This document shows positions 25,130 to 34,296 of a DNA stretch of 64,000 nt, in pieces (position 1 is the first letter of the stretch; every line of letters starts with the position of its first letter). The notes under the pieces were generated by a model. It was not told the DNA's origin, searched no databases, and saw nothing but the letters and a program-made list of their open reading frames with translations. The position numbers and the translations under genes were made by a program. The DNA is from Prolixibacteraceae bacterium (GTDB lineage: Bacteria > Bacteroidota > Bacteroidia > Bacteroidales > Prolixibacteraceae), in contig JAQUIJ010000003.1 of assembly GCA_028683385.1 (NCBI GenBank), positions 310,001 through 374,000 on the forward strand. The letters are read 5' to 3'.

Positions 25130-26689
25130 TCATTTCGGTGTCATTGTCACCACCGGAATAATCATTTCTTCCAACGAAATTCCCCCGTGCTGGTAGGTGT
25201 TCCGGTAATATTGGGCAAAATGGTTGTAGTTATTTGGGTAAGCAAAAAAATCGGTATTGGCAGCGAAAATGTACGAAGTACTCACATTGCGCGACGGCAG
25301 GTAAATGGTTGCCGGAGTTTTAATGTCGTATATCGATTTCGAATTGTAATTAAGGTTTCTGCCCAGTTTATAGCGCAGGTTGGTATTCGTTTCGCGGTCG
25401 CCAATCACCTTCAAGGCATTGTCAACACGGATAGTTCCATGATCGGTAGTGAGAATAACCGTTACTTTATTTTCAGCCAGCAGCTTCAGTAAATCGAGTA
25501 ACGACGAATGATTAAACCAACTCAGTGTGAGCGATCGGTAAGCCGATTCGTCACTGGCCAGTTCTTTAATCATATCCATTTCGGTACGTGCATGCGAAAT
25601 CATATCCACAAAATTGAAAACCATTACCGAAAGATCGTTTTGAAGAATATTTCCAATGTAATCGGTTAACTTTCTGCTCCCTTTTATACCGCCAATTTTT
25701 TCAAAAAACAATTTGTAATTCTTTCCAAGTCTGGCTATTTGTGTCTGAAGAAGCTCATACTCAAATCGGTTTTTGTGGCCTTCATTATCATCATCTTCCC
25801 AGAATTGTGGATAGAGTCGTTCAATTTCTGAAGGCATTAATCCTGCAAACATGGCATTCCGGGCATACATGGTAGCCGTTGGTAAAATGCTACAATAAAG
25901 GTCTTCTTCTTCAACACGGTAATAATTGTTGAGCACTGTCGCTAAAACGCGGTACTGGTCGTATCTCAGATTGTCGATTACCAAAACAAAAACTTTTTTC
26001 CCACTGTCAACCTGCGGAATTACTTTCTTTTTGAAAATATCGGGTGAAAGCAAGGGGCGCCCAACTGGGTTTTTCCCAAACCACGATTGGTAATTATTCC
26101 GGATGTATTTGGCAAATGAATTGTTTGCCTCGGCTTTCTGCATTTTGAGAACTTCGTCCATGGCCGAATCTTCGGAGCTACTCAGTTCGAGCTCCCAGAA
26201 AACCAGCTTCTTATAAACGTCGACCCACTCGTCGAACGAGAGTTTATCGCTGATTTGCATGCCAATTTTCGAAAATTCGGTACGATAGGCCGTGTTGGTG
26301 CGTTCGGTAACCAAACGCCGCTGGTCGACATTCTTTTTGATTGAATGCAGTATTTGCTTTGGATTGACGGGTTTGATCAGGTAATCAGCCATTTTTGAAC
26401 CAATGGCTTCTTCCATGATATCTTCTTCCTCGCTTTTCGTAATCATCACTACCGGAACATTCGGATTGAGTGCTTTAATTTCATTCAGCGTTTGCAGGCC
26501 GCTTAACCCTGGCATATTTTCGTCCAAAAAAATGATGTCGAAAAAATCATTTTTTACCATTTCAATGGCGTCCGTTCCGTTGTTGGCCGTAACCACATCA
26601 AATCCCTTTTCCTCCAGAAACATGATGTGTGCACGTAAAGAATCTATTTCATCGTCGGTCCAAAGTATTCTAGTCTTTTTCAATAGCAT
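25130..26689 (-). CDS. porX: PorX: response regulator with PglZ (alkaline-phosphatase-fold) output domain
   Basis: This is the regulator of type IX secretion known from Porphyromonas gingivalis. The receiver domain (residues 1-120) has the acidic pair D12/D13, phosphoacceptor D56 in FLDENMPG, T84 and K106 in LIKP. A helical linker leads to a PglZ domain (about 210-519) with the metal-site motifs VLVIDNLRYDQY, FNFVDMISHARTEMD and ILTTDHGTIRV. The length of 519 residues fits PorX. It lies near porW, 3.6 kb of which starts further left on the same strand, and gldKLMN is at the other end of the window. The cognate kinase PorY is not in the window. Confidence 0.92.
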   Translation of the reverse strand: MLLKKTRILWTDDEIDSLRAHIMFLEEKGFDVVTANNGTDAIEMVKNDFFDIIFLDENMPGLSGLQTLNEIKALNPNVPVVMITKSEEEDIMEEAIGSKMADYLIKPVNPKQILHSIKKNVDQRRLVTERTNTAYRTEFSKIGMQISDKLSFDEWVDVYKKLVFWELELSSSEDSAMDEVLKMQKAEANNSFAKYIRNNYQSWFGKNPVGRPLLSPDIFKKKVIPQVDSGKKVFVLVIDNLRYDQYRVLATVLNNYYRVEEEDLYCSILPTATMYARNAMFAGLMPSEIERLYPQFWEDDDNEGHKNRFEYELLQTQIARLGKNYKLFFEKIGGIKGSRKLTDYIGNILQNDLSVMVFNFVDMISHARTEMDMIKELASDESAYRSLTLSWFNHSSLLDLLKLLAENKVTVILTTDHGTIRVDNALKVIGDRETNTNLRYKLGRNLNYNSKSIYDIKTPATIYLPSRNVSTSYIFAANTDFFAYPNNYNHFAQYYRNTYQHGGISLEEMIIPVVTMTPK

Positions 26690-26816
26690 AAATTTAATTT
26701 GAATAAAAATAGATTTCAGTAGTTTCCCTGAACCTTTTTAAACTGAATCCATTTGTAAAATTAACAACATCAACGCATTAATAGCCATTTGTGGCCATTA
26801 ATATTTAAATTAAAAA

Positions 26817-27137
26817 TCATTTGCCCCTGGTTACATATTTATATACTAATGCTTTGTCGGCCGAAGATAAGCCTGCTTTGGGTGCCATGCTTGCCAAAAT
26901 ATTTGTCCAATTTGAAGCGGAATAACTATCAGGTGAATATAACCCATGGCATGCGCCACAGCTATTCTTATAGATGTTATACCCACTTTGTAATTGGGTA
27001 AGAGTGGCGGTGGCAGTAACGTCTGTTGCAGTAGGAACATAAAGTGTATCTGTTGCAGCAAACGTGCTTTTTTTACATGAACTAAATGAAAGTAAAATCG
27101 CAACAGACAGGAAACCAATTAAGTGTCGTTTTCTCAT
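26817..27137 (-). CDS. Small c-type cytochrome lipoprotein
   Basis: This 106-residue protein has a lipoprotein signal (LIGFLSVAILLSFSSC, Cys21), a threonine/alanine-rich spacer and one haem-binding motif CGACH near residue 61. A downstream methionine in ILASMAPKAGLS is the likely second haem ligand, as in short class I cytochromes. It would sit on the outer face of the inner membrane or in the outer membrane and carry electrons. It lies between porW (upstream) and porX (downstream) on the same strand. I know of no link between a cytochrome and type IX secretion, so the position may be chance. Confidence 0.8.
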   Translation of the reverse strand: MRKRHLIGFLSVAILLSFSSCKKSTFAATDTLYVPTATDVTATATLTQLQSGYNIYKNSCGACHGLYSPDSYSASNWTNILASMAPKAGLSSADKALVYKYVTRGK

Positions 27138-27228
27138 CTTTACTTATTGTTTGTTTTTGATATAAACAAACGAAAAGGACATATAGTATCAGTTTAACAA
27201 ACTTTAACTGCAACAGGAAAAAGCTATT

Positions 27229-27273
27229 AGTCATTCGAAAAGGTACTTTTAAACTTTCCCCCAATGACTTTTT
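27229..27273. repeat. AATGAC-word palindrome, short form, 3' of porW
   Basis: AGTCATTCGAAAAGG (27229-27243) and CCAATGACTTTTT (27261-27273) are the arms of a hairpin with a TTTAAAC loop. It starts 5 bases beyond the porW stop on the minus strand. It is clearly related to 58753-58809, 3' of the second gldK-like gene: both read AGTCATTC-AAAGG ... TTTAAAC ... CCAATGACT. It may act as a transcription terminator. Confidence 0.65.
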
Positions 27274-27278
27274 CCCAT

Positions 27279-30200
27279 TTATTGCTTCAGGTAAAATTGT
27301 TTGTAGAATTCCATGTAAGTGAGAATGTTCTTGCTCTGCCTGAAAATTGTTTCATTTTCAGGAGTGATGATGAAATTACGGTAATTGGCATCCTGAATAG
27401 AACCATAAACCTGTTGGTCTGTGGCAATTGCACGCAGATATTCCAGTCCGGATTTAGCGTTTGAAATACCTTCAACCTTTATCATTAGCCTGAAATCATC
27501 AAGCATCGATGAGGTTACTTGTAGCGATTGTGATCCGTAATTTTTCTGATTAAACTGCCGGATAGCTTCAACTAGCGCATCAGGTTTAGTTTCTTCCTTT
27601 GGAATGATCAGAACAAAGGACTGTATCCCATCGGTCTTAGGACTGAAAGGTCCGTTGTAAGCAGGTTTCGCTTCCGATTGTTTATTTGAGCCGGCTCCGG
27701 AATCAATGTATTTAACTTTGAAGAAGTTCAGATACTCAGCAATCTTTTTCGTCTCTGTCAACTTTTTCAGGTTGGCATCAGTAATAATGAAATTACGATA
27801 GCCAAGCGTGTCAAGACTTCTGAAGAGTTTTCGGTTGGCAACTGTGTTCGTAAAATAGTTGATTGCTTCGTTTTTGGTTTTAAACTTGCTGACAATCATC
27901 AACTGATAATCGGCAACCTGGCTTTGACGGATCGAAAGATCGGCCTGCCGGAACTGGTCTCGGTTATGCGTATTGAATGCAGCAATGGCCTGTTTTAAAC
28001 TTGCCTTTGTATCGTTTATGGCAACTACAAAATTCTGCGAACCCGTTTCCACATCCGAATAAATATCAAGGCCTGAGCCTGTTGGGGCAACGGAAACAAA
28101 ACTTCCTTGTTCTTTCAGCATTTCTTCCTCTTGCCGTGCTTTTGCCAGTAATTCTTCCGGTTCAGGAAGAAGTTCGCCCGAGAAATCGCCAGTGATAAAC
28201 TGACTGTAATTTTTGATGAAGAATTTCAGATATTCAGTGTAGTCTTTGTCGGCCGTAATCTCCCTGAAATTGGTTGAAGAAGCAATGAAATTAACGTATT
28301 TGATGTTTTTAAGCGCTTCGAAAACCTCTCTTTTTTTGATGATCGATCTGAAGTAGATCAGACCTTGTTCTTTGTCATTTAGAGATCGTACAAGCAAAAG
28401 TGTATTGTTATTATTCAGATTTTGAGTTTCAATATCAAAATCAATTTTAGTGTAATGATCGATATTGTAATTGGCCAAATCAAATTTCAAACGGTTCAGG
28501 TCAACTTTCGAATTTGTGGGATAAGCAATCACAAAATAGTGCAATAAATCTTCGTCGTACGAGAATTTGCCCCCAAATTCATCAGTGCCTTTGGGGTTTG
28601 CAGACAACAGCTCCGTGTTGTTGATTTTGTCGCTCAGGTAACCCGATGCAACCAGTTTCTGGTAATCAACCAGCGTGCTATCCTGAATCAATTTTAGGAT
28701 TTTCTCAGCCAGTGGTTTTGGTTCTGCTTTTGGATAGGCAGTTATGTATTCGGCCAGCATTTTGCCAAAAACATCCCTGGTCGATGCAGTTCCATCAGCA
28801 ACAGTTTTAATAAATTTTATTTTGGGGATAAGCAAACTATCAGGGTTTAAAGGCATAATCTGATCGGTAATCTTGCCGGCCTCGTTATATTGGCCTTCTT
28901 TAAATTTCAGGAAAGCTTGCTGATAAAGTCGGTTCATGCTGTCGGACTTTGCTTCGAGCTCGATAAAGTAGTTTGGATTCAACAGGTATTTGGCATATTT
29001 CGAATCCGGAAATTTAGATGTAATCAAGTTTTTGTAAAAATCAGCTTTTCCCTGATTGGCCTGTTTGGTATATAAATCCCATAGCTCGAACCATGATGAA
29101 AGTGCGAATAAATTCTCGGGGTATCTTTTATTTAGATCTTCAAACGCTTCAATTGACCGGGGAAAGTCTGAAAAGTCTGTCTTGAAGATGCGTCCTTCAT
29201 TGAATAAGGCATTTCTGATTTTAGCATGCGAAACTTTCATCAGCGAATCGTTCACTGGCAGATCCTGAGTATAGTATTCCCTGTTTTTCGGATCTTTTAT
29301 CTTTTTGGCTTGTCCAACATCGGTCAGGATCGAATCTTGGGCCTGCTGAGCCTCTTCTTCTGCGAAAGTTCGTTTGTCCGATCGTCTCCAGTTATCTTCG
29401 AGCTTACGTTTGCCCCAGAGGCGTTCAAATTCAACTTTCCCATAGGCAACAGTTGTAGGGTTGTAAAAATACCAACCTGCACTTTGTTGTTGCTGACTTA
29501 ACCCAAACCTGCTTTCGTTTTGCCTGAAATAACCACGGTCCATCATTTGGTTTGATTCGGCAAGCTTTGCCTTTGCTTCTTTTTCAGCAACTTCAGCAAT
29601 CCATTTGTCAATTAATTTGTTCCTGGATGGCTCGTCCATTTGAGCGATACGCTGCAGACTGTCTTCTCGTTCAACTGTGTAAATATTATCGGTTAATCGG
29701 GTTAAGCTTTTATGCCGCTCGGAGATTAATTTGTAATTCGGATATTTTTCGTCAATAACAACCATGGCACTGTCGTAATAAGCTTGTGCCTTTTTATATT
29801 CAGGTTCTTCAAAATAAATCTGAGCCAGAGACAAGCACGAAAGAGCCCGCTGATAAAGATTATCAACACTCAAAGAGGCCGATTTGGTATATTCTTGCTT
29901 AGCCTGATCTTTTTTGCCCTCTTTCATGGAGATGTTTCCCATAGCGAAATAAATCTGGTCACGAAACTCCTGATACTTTTTATCACGGAGCATTCTTCGC
30001 AATTCCTTTTTCAGTTTTTCTACATCACCAGTTCCAGTGAATGTTCCGGCAGCGCTGATTTGTGCATTGAACTCCATTTTGTAAGGAGGATTCTTTCGGG
30101 CTACTTCCCTAAAAGTCTGAGATGCTTTTTCAGGGTTGCCAGTTTCCTGATACCATTGCGCCAAAATGTATTTGTAGCGCAATTTTTCCAATTTTTGAGG

Positions 30201-30908
30201 AGTTTGTTTTACGGCTATCGATAGAAATGGAATTCCTTCAACATAGGAAAGCTGTCGGGCATAATAGTCAGCTGTTGCAACTGCGAGCTCGCCCGATAAA
30301 TTTTTCGGAAAATTCTCGTCTAACTGCAATTGCTGGATAATCTCAAAGGCTTCTACATATCTTTCCATTTCAGTGTAGCTCCTGATCAGCCAAACATATG
30401 CAGTATAACGCGAAGGATCATCTGCAAATTTCCGGACGACATACGAGAAATTCTCGATGGCCGATGCAAAGTTGTGTTGATAAAAATAGGCTTTACCCAT
30501 TAAGATATACGCATCGTCGACCCAATTGTTAAATTCATCGCGGCTGGCGAATTGGATGTATGCTTTACTCCTGTGCTTCCTGCGTTTGGGTTTTTTTGTA
30601 ATCGAGTGCGACTGTATCAGCTTCGAGCCTTTCTGAATTGCATTTTCCATTTGAGAGATGGCTGCTTTCCCAGTTGTTGGGTTGCTCGATTTGTACAAGG
30701 GAAGAACTTTTGAGTAGTCATCTTCAACCGAGTTATTGATCTTTTCAACTCCGGTTCTCAGGCTTTCCTTGCCATTGAAATATACATTGTAATGTGCTGT
30801 CAGATTCTGATATGCGCGTGAAACAGCAGTATTTTTCTCGGTCGAACATCCGGCCAGAAAAAAAAGCACTGTAACTAATAAAGACCGATATAAATAGTGT
30901 TTGCCCAA
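27279..30908 (-). CDS. porW: PorW/SprE-type TPR lipoprotein of the type IX secretion system
   Basis: This 1209-residue outer-membrane lipoprotein is needed for type IX secretion in P. gingivalis (PorW) and for gliding in Flavobacterium (SprE). The signal is VTVLFFLAGC (Cys21). The N-terminal signature AYQNLTAHYNVYFNGKES and the SITKKPKRR segment are typical of the family. Several TPR-like repeats follow (for example DDAYILMGKAYFYQHNFASAIENF near 130 and RALSCLSLAQIYFEEPEYKKAQ near 355). The C-terminal half has three copies of a small alpha-beta domain, each with wording like NYRNFIIT and a leading SFVL/NFVV strand; the last ends the protein. It is read toward porX and is followed at once by a palindromic element. 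Confidence 0.9.
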   Translation of the reverse strand: MGKHYLYRSLLVTVLFFLAGCSTEKNTAVSRAYQNLTAHYNVYFNGKESLRTGVEKINNSVEDDYSKVLPLYKSSNPTTGKAAISQMENAIQKGSKLIQSHSITKKPKRRKHRSKAYIQFASRDEFNNWVDDAYILMGKAYFYQHNFASAIENFSYVVRKFADDPSRYTAYVWLIRSYTEMERYVEAFEIIQQLQLDENFPKNLSGELAVATADYYARQLSYVEGIPFLSIAVKQTPQKLEKLRYKYILAQWYQETGNPEKASQTFREVARKNPPYKMEFNAQISAAGTFTGTGDVEKLKKELRRMLRDKKYQEFRDQIYFAMGNISMKEGKKDQAKQEYTKSASLSVDNLYQRALSCLSLAQIYFEEPEYKKAQAYYDSAMVVIDEKYPNYKLISERHKSLTRLTDNIYTVEREDSLQRIAQMDEPSRNKLIDKWIAEVAEKEAKAKLAESNQMMDRGYFRQNESRFGLSQQQQSAGWYFYNPTTVAYGKVEFERLWGKRKLEDNWRRSDKRTFAEEEAQQAQDSILTDVGQAKKIKDPKNREYYTQDLPVNDSLMKVSHAKIRNALFNEGRIFKTDFSDFPRSIEAFEDLNKRYPENLFALSSWFELWDLYTKQANQGKADFYKNLITSKFPDSKYAKYLLNPNYFIELEAKSDSMNRLYQQAFLKFKEGQYNEAGKITDQIMPLNPDSLLIPKIKFIKTVADGTASTRDVFGKMLAEYITAYPKAEPKPLAEKILKLIQDSTLVDYQKLVASGYLSDKINNTELLSANPKGTDEFGGKFSYDEDLLHYFVIAYPTNSKVDLNRLKFDLANYNIDHYTKIDFDIETQNLNNNNTLLLVRSLNDKEQGLIYFRSIIKKREVFEALKNIKYVNFIASSTNFREITADKDYTEYLKFFIKNYSQFITGDFSGELLPEPEELLAKARQEEEMLKEQGSFVSVAPTGSGLDIYSDVETGSQNFVVAINDTKASLKQAIAAFNTHNRDQFRQADLSIRQSQVADYQLMIVSKFKTKNEAINYFTNTVANRKLFRSLDTLGYRNFIITDANLKKLTETKKIAEYLNFFKVKYIDSGAGSNKQSEAKPAYNGPFSPKTDGIQSFVLIIPKEETKPDALVEAIRQFNQKNYGSQSLQVTSSMLDDFRLMIKVEGISNAKSGLEYLRAIATDQQVYGSIQDANYRNFIITPENETIFRQSKNILTYMEFYKQFYLKQ

Positions 30909-31204
30909 TAGTTGAAATTTGTTGACTTAAGGATAAACTGCCAAATTGGAATATTATTGTACGAAACTCCTCTGAAAATACCGGTTTTTCGTATTATTCG
31001 TGGCATTTTTTTAAGCGTACAATATTACAAACTTTCAAAGAAACGAACATGTTGTTTCAGCCAGAAACGCCATTTTTTATTACTTCACACGAACATTTGA
31101 GTTTCCCGGGAGTAGATTGACGATTTCGTTTAACAAAAAAATAATCTGTTTGCAGATCAGATACCCAAAAGAAAGGCTTAAATTGTAGAACTTAATTATA
31201 GCTA
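30909..31204. other. Divergent promoter region between porW and the tocopherol-cyclase-like gene
   Basis: These 296 AT-rich bases must hold the start sites of porW (minus) and of the plus-strand gene at 31205. I see no convincing -33/-7 pair, RNA gene or repeat. Confidence 0.4.
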
Positions 31205-32191
31205 ATGCCTAGAAGCATGATAAGAAACAAGTTGCTTTCAATTTTTAATCCGGATCAATTTCAGGGATGGAATCGCCGAAAAAGCTATTTTGAAGGTTGG
31301 TACTTTAAGGTGTTGAACAAAGATGAAACCAACGCATTTGCAATTATTCCGGGCATTGCAATTGACGATCGGGGAAATGGGCAGGCGTTTATTCAGGTGC
31401 TCGATGGTAAAAAACAAACAGCCCGGTATCATAAATTCGCAATTCATGAGTTTTCTCCGTCGCCTGATAAATTCAATATAGCCATTCAGCATAACAATTT
31501 TTCACTTCAATCAATCCGGCTGGATTTACCTGAATTGAAAGGCGAACTTCACTTTTCGAATCCGGTGCCCTGGCCTAACCGTTGGTATTCACCCGGAATT
31601 ATGGGGCCGTACACTTTTTTACCGCTGATGGAGTGTTATCACGGAATTGTAAGTATGGATCATGAAATAACCGGACAACTCGAAGTGGATGGAGATGTTC
31701 TTGATTTCAATAATGGACGTGGCTATATCGAAAAAGACTGGGGGCAATCGTTTCCGAGTGCCTACATCTGGATGCAATCGAACCACTTTAGCCAGCAAGG
31801 GATATCAGTTAAAGTATCGGTTGCTAAAATTCCATATATGGGATATTCGTTTGTGGGGTTTATTGCTGGTATTTGGCTTGGCGACCGATTGATCCAATTT
31901 ACCACTTACAATCAAAGTTCATTGCGAAAATCGGTAATCGATCCTGAAAAAGTTGAATTGGTTATGCAAAACAAAAACTATACACTTGAAATTCAGGTTC
32001 GACGCGAAAAAGCAACCACTTTGGCATCGCCAATTCTGGGTTTGATGGATGGGCGCATTGAAGAAAGCATGAATGCCCAAATTGAAGTATGCCTGATTGA
32101 CCGAAAAACGGGCCATGCAATCTTCAATGATGTAGGCCGAAATGGCGGATTGGAAGTTGCCGGTAAGATTGAAGAAATTATGATCCCCTGA
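31205..32191 (+). CDS. Tocopherol cyclase-like protein
   Basis: This 328-residue protein matches the tocopherol cyclase family (Pfam PF14249 as I recall it): GWNRRKSYFEGWYFKVLN at the start, WYSPGIMGPYTFLPLMECYHG in the middle, and the hallmark YIEKDWGQSFPSAYIWMQSN near residues 175-194. The C-terminal half continues as a second beta domain. In plants and cyanobacteria the family closes the tocopherol ring, but many bacteria with no tocopherol pathway carry homologues of unknown role, and nothing nearby suggests tocopherol synthesis. The start may be at 31205 or four codons later at 31217. A phospholipase gene follows on the same strand after 162 bases. Confidence 0.75.
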   Translation: MPRSMIRNKLLSIFNPDQFQGWNRRKSYFEGWYFKVLNKDETNAFAIIPGIAIDDRGNGQAFIQVLDGKKQTARYHKFAIHEFSPSPDKFNIAIQHNNFSLQSIRLDLPELKGELHFSNPVPWPNRWYSPGIMGPYTFLPLMECYHGIVSMDHEITGQLEVDGDVLDFNNGRGYIEKDWGQSFPSAYIWMQSNHFSQQGISVKVSVAKIPYMGYSFVGFIAGIWLGDRLIQFTTYNQSSLRKSVIDPEKVELVMQNKNYTLEIQVRREKATTLASPILGLMDGRIEESMNAQIEVCLIDRKTGHAIFNDVGRNGGLEVAGKIEEIMIP

Positions 32192-32353
32192 TTTTCTGAT
32201 TCGAAATTTCATGCGAATCTCAAATTTCGTAAAAGTGAGAATAATGTAACTTTTTCAGGAAATTATATAACAAATAATATGTCACAGAATTTTACTTTTA
32301 GGTAATATAATTTTACTCTGGCTTATCACGAACTATCTATCAATAAGTTTCGT

Positions 32354-33241
32354 ATGACGAAAAGATCAGAGATTTATAAAAAACACTATAAATTACTTTT
32401 TGTAGTCCAGGAAATGAACCAGAATCAAAATCCGTATAAATTTGGAATTGCACTTAGCGGTGGAGGTGCACGCGGCATTCTTCACATTGGAGTATTAGAG
32501 GCACTCCGGAAGTATGGCATTCATCCTGAAATCATTTCAGGAACAAGCATGGGCGCGTTGGTTGGTGTTTTTTATGCTTCAGGAATGGAACCCTTACAAA
32601 TTCTTGATCTCGTAAAATCGAGTAAACTTCATAAGATGATTAACTGGAAATTACCGACCAGCGGATTACTCGACCTTAAAAAGGCTCGTTCTATACTTGA
32701 AAAAAACATTCCCAATGATGATTTTTCAAGCCTGAAAAAGCCTTTCTATTGCACCGTCTCAAATTTAAACTCCGGACTTACTGAAACCAAAAGTTCAGGG
32801 AAACTCTTTCAATGGGTATTGGCATCAGCATCCATTCCGGTAATTTTTGAACCTCAGATGATTGATGGGACAACCTATGTTGATGGCGGTCTTTTCAATA
32901 ATCTTCCGGCAGATTGTATTCGCAATCAATGCCGGTTTCTGATTGGCGTACACGTCAACCGCAATGACCCGGAGGAAAATATTACCGGATTTAAATCCAT
33001 TGCCGAGCGTACATTCAGGCTTATTTTTGCCAAGAATGTGCACGAAAGCCTTGCGATATGCGACTTTGTAATCGATCCTCCTCAAACCCGACTGTTTAAT
33101 ACATTCGATTTTGGAAAAGCTGATGAAATTTTTAAAATTGGCTTTGATGAGACAGAACAACGAATTCTGGAATTAGCAGATCTTGTTGATCTAAATGGCA
33201 TAATTCAGGAAAAGGCATACGGGATAATAAAAGATAAGTAG
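32354..33241 (+). CDS. Patatin-like phospholipase (RssA/YchK type)
   Basis: This is a cytoplasmic patatin-family hydrolase. It shows the oxyanion motif SGGGARGILHIGVL, the nucleophile in GTSMG (Ser65 of the long form) and the catalytic Asp in VDGGLFNNLP (Asp177), making the Ser-Asp dyad. At about 275-295 residues it fits the RssA group, which acts on acyl esters of lipids. The start is uncertain: the ATG at 32354 gives a basic N-terminal extension, while the ATG at 32414 (MNQNQNPYKFG) follows an AGGAA and gives the usual N-terminus. I would favour 32414. Confidence 0.88.
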   Translation: MTKRSEIYKKHYKLLFVVQEMNQNQNPYKFGIALSGGGARGILHIGVLEALRKYGIHPEIISGTSMGALVGVFYASGMEPLQILDLVKSSKLHKMINWKLPTSGLLDLKKARSILEKNIPNDDFSSLKKPFYCTVSNLNSGLTETKSSGKLFQWVLASASIPVIFEPQMIDGTTYVDGGLFNNLPADCIRNQCRFLIGVHVNRNDPEENITGFKSIAERTFRLIFAKNVHESLAICDFVIDPPQTRLFNTFDFGKADEIFKIGFDETEQRILELADLVDLNGIIQEKAYGIIKDK

Positions 33242-33269
33242 CTCTCGTTTCTACTTTTAGATCAGATTG

Positions 33270-33301
33270 TTGAATATAAATTAAAAAGCTGATTATCTTT
33301 G
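33270..33301 (+). promoter_or_regulatory. Putative Bacteroidota promoter
   Basis: TATCTTTG at 33294-33301 matches the -7 consensus TAnnTTTG exactly; a TTG at 33270-33272, 21 bases upstream, serves as the -33 element. Transcription would start near 33306, about 55 bases before the lipoprotein start at 33362. Confidence 0.5.
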
Positions 33302-33361
33302 TTCCTAACGCCTAGACCAAATGTTTTTATTGAAATTTTTTATCAATCTAAATTTTATCCA

Positions 33362-34234
33362 ATGAAAAAGTTATTATTTGTTTTATCAGTTATGGTCCTA
33401 GTGTCGTGTGGCCAGCACAAAAAAGAAATTGCCCGGATGCAGGCAAAACAAGACAGTATCGCTCAATTAGGTGTTCAAAAAGATAATTCTATTTTGGAGT
33501 ATATCGGTGCGATGAATGAAATCCAATCGAACCTTGACTCGATTAAAACAATTGAAAAAATTGTTTCTGTGCAAACCGCTTCTGGTGCAGAGGTAAAAGC
33601 TGAAGCTAAAAAGCGTATTATTGAAGACATTGCTCAAATCAACACCCTGCTTCAGAAAAACAAAGAGTTGGTGAAATCACTTCAGGGAAAACTTCGTAAT
33701 TCGAACATGAAGATTGTGGAACTTGAAAAAATGATTGAGTTACTCAACAAACAAATGGGAGATAAAGATGTAGAAATCGCCAGTTTAACACAGCAGCTTG
33801 AAAAACTGAATATTGATGTTGCCGGATTAAACCAAAAAGTAGAAACAATTACCAGAGAAAGCGAACAGACCATTAAGGAAAAGAATGACGTCATTGATAC
33901 GAAGACGACTGAATTAAACACTGCCTATTATGCTTTTGGAACAAAAAAGGAATTGGAAACTAAGAATGTAATTGAAAAAGAAGGTGGTGTTTTAGGTATG
34001 GGTAAAACATTGAAACTGAAAAAAGATTTCAACCGCGATTTTTTCATGAAAATTGACATTCGCCAGTTTAACTCGTTACCGTTGAACACGAAGAAAGCTA
34101 AATTAGTTACCTATCATCCTGACGGTTCATATCACATGGTTATGACTGCGAAGAAAACAGTTGAAAGTATTGTAATTGACAAACCAGAAGAATTCTGGAA
34201 AGCTTCGAAATACATGTTGATCGTTGTTGAATAA
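33362..34234 (+). CDS. Coiled-coil lipoprotein (resembles Cbp1-type adhesin annotations)
   Basis: This 290-residue lipoprotein has the signal KKLLFVLSVMVLVSC (Cys16). Residues about 20-205 are mostly heptad-like helix (EKMIELLNKQMGDKDVEIAS, LNIDVAGLNQKVETITRESE), predicting a long coiled coil. A small C-terminal globular part follows: GMGKTLKLKKDFNRDFFMKI, TYHPDGSYHMV and EEFWKASKYMLIVVE. From memory this C-terminal wording recurs in Bacteroidota proteins annotated as Cbp1-family collagen-binding adhesins, but I hold that name loosely. The ATG at 33362 is chosen because it opens the lipoprotein signal. A promoter lies just upstream and a 24-bp terminator just downstream, so it is a single-gene unit. 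Confidence 0.7.
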   Translation: MKKLLFVLSVMVLVSCGQHKKEIARMQAKQDSIAQLGVQKDNSILEYIGAMNEIQSNLDSIKTIEKIVSVQTASGAEVKAEAKKRIIEDIAQINTLLQKNKELVKSLQGKLRNSNMKIVELEKMIELLNKQMGDKDVEIASLTQQLEKLNIDVAGLNQKVETITRESEQTIKEKNDVIDTKTTELNTAYYAFGTKKELETKNVIEKEGGVLGMGKTLKLKKDFNRDFFMKIDIRQFNSLPLNTKKAKLVTYHPDGSYHMVMTAKKTVESIVIDKPEEFWKASKYMLIVVE

Positions 34235-34244
34235 GGTTAATTCT

Positions 34245-34296
34245 TATATAAAATACAAAAGAGGCTCCATTTGGAGCCTCTTTTGTATTTTATATA
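34245..34296. terminator. Perfect 24-bp-stem hairpin terminator
   Basis: The left arm (34245-34268) and right arm (34273-34296) are exact complements around a 4-base ATTT loop. The GC-rich top is GAGGCTCC/GGAGCCTC and the lower stem is A/T-rich with TTTT runs. It ends the coiled-coil lipoprotein gene and would work on either strand. Confidence 0.9.

Noticed and set aside
26770-26806. Sixth AATGAC-type element near porX (TTAATAGCCATTTGTGGCCATTAATA)
   Set aside because: It is a small palindrome that shares only the ATTAATGGC part with copy 2; too weak to include in the family.
30912-31100. 62-codon open frame before the tocopherol-cyclase-like gene
   Set aside because: No ribosome-binding site, no domain, and a composition typical of non-coding AT-rich sequence.
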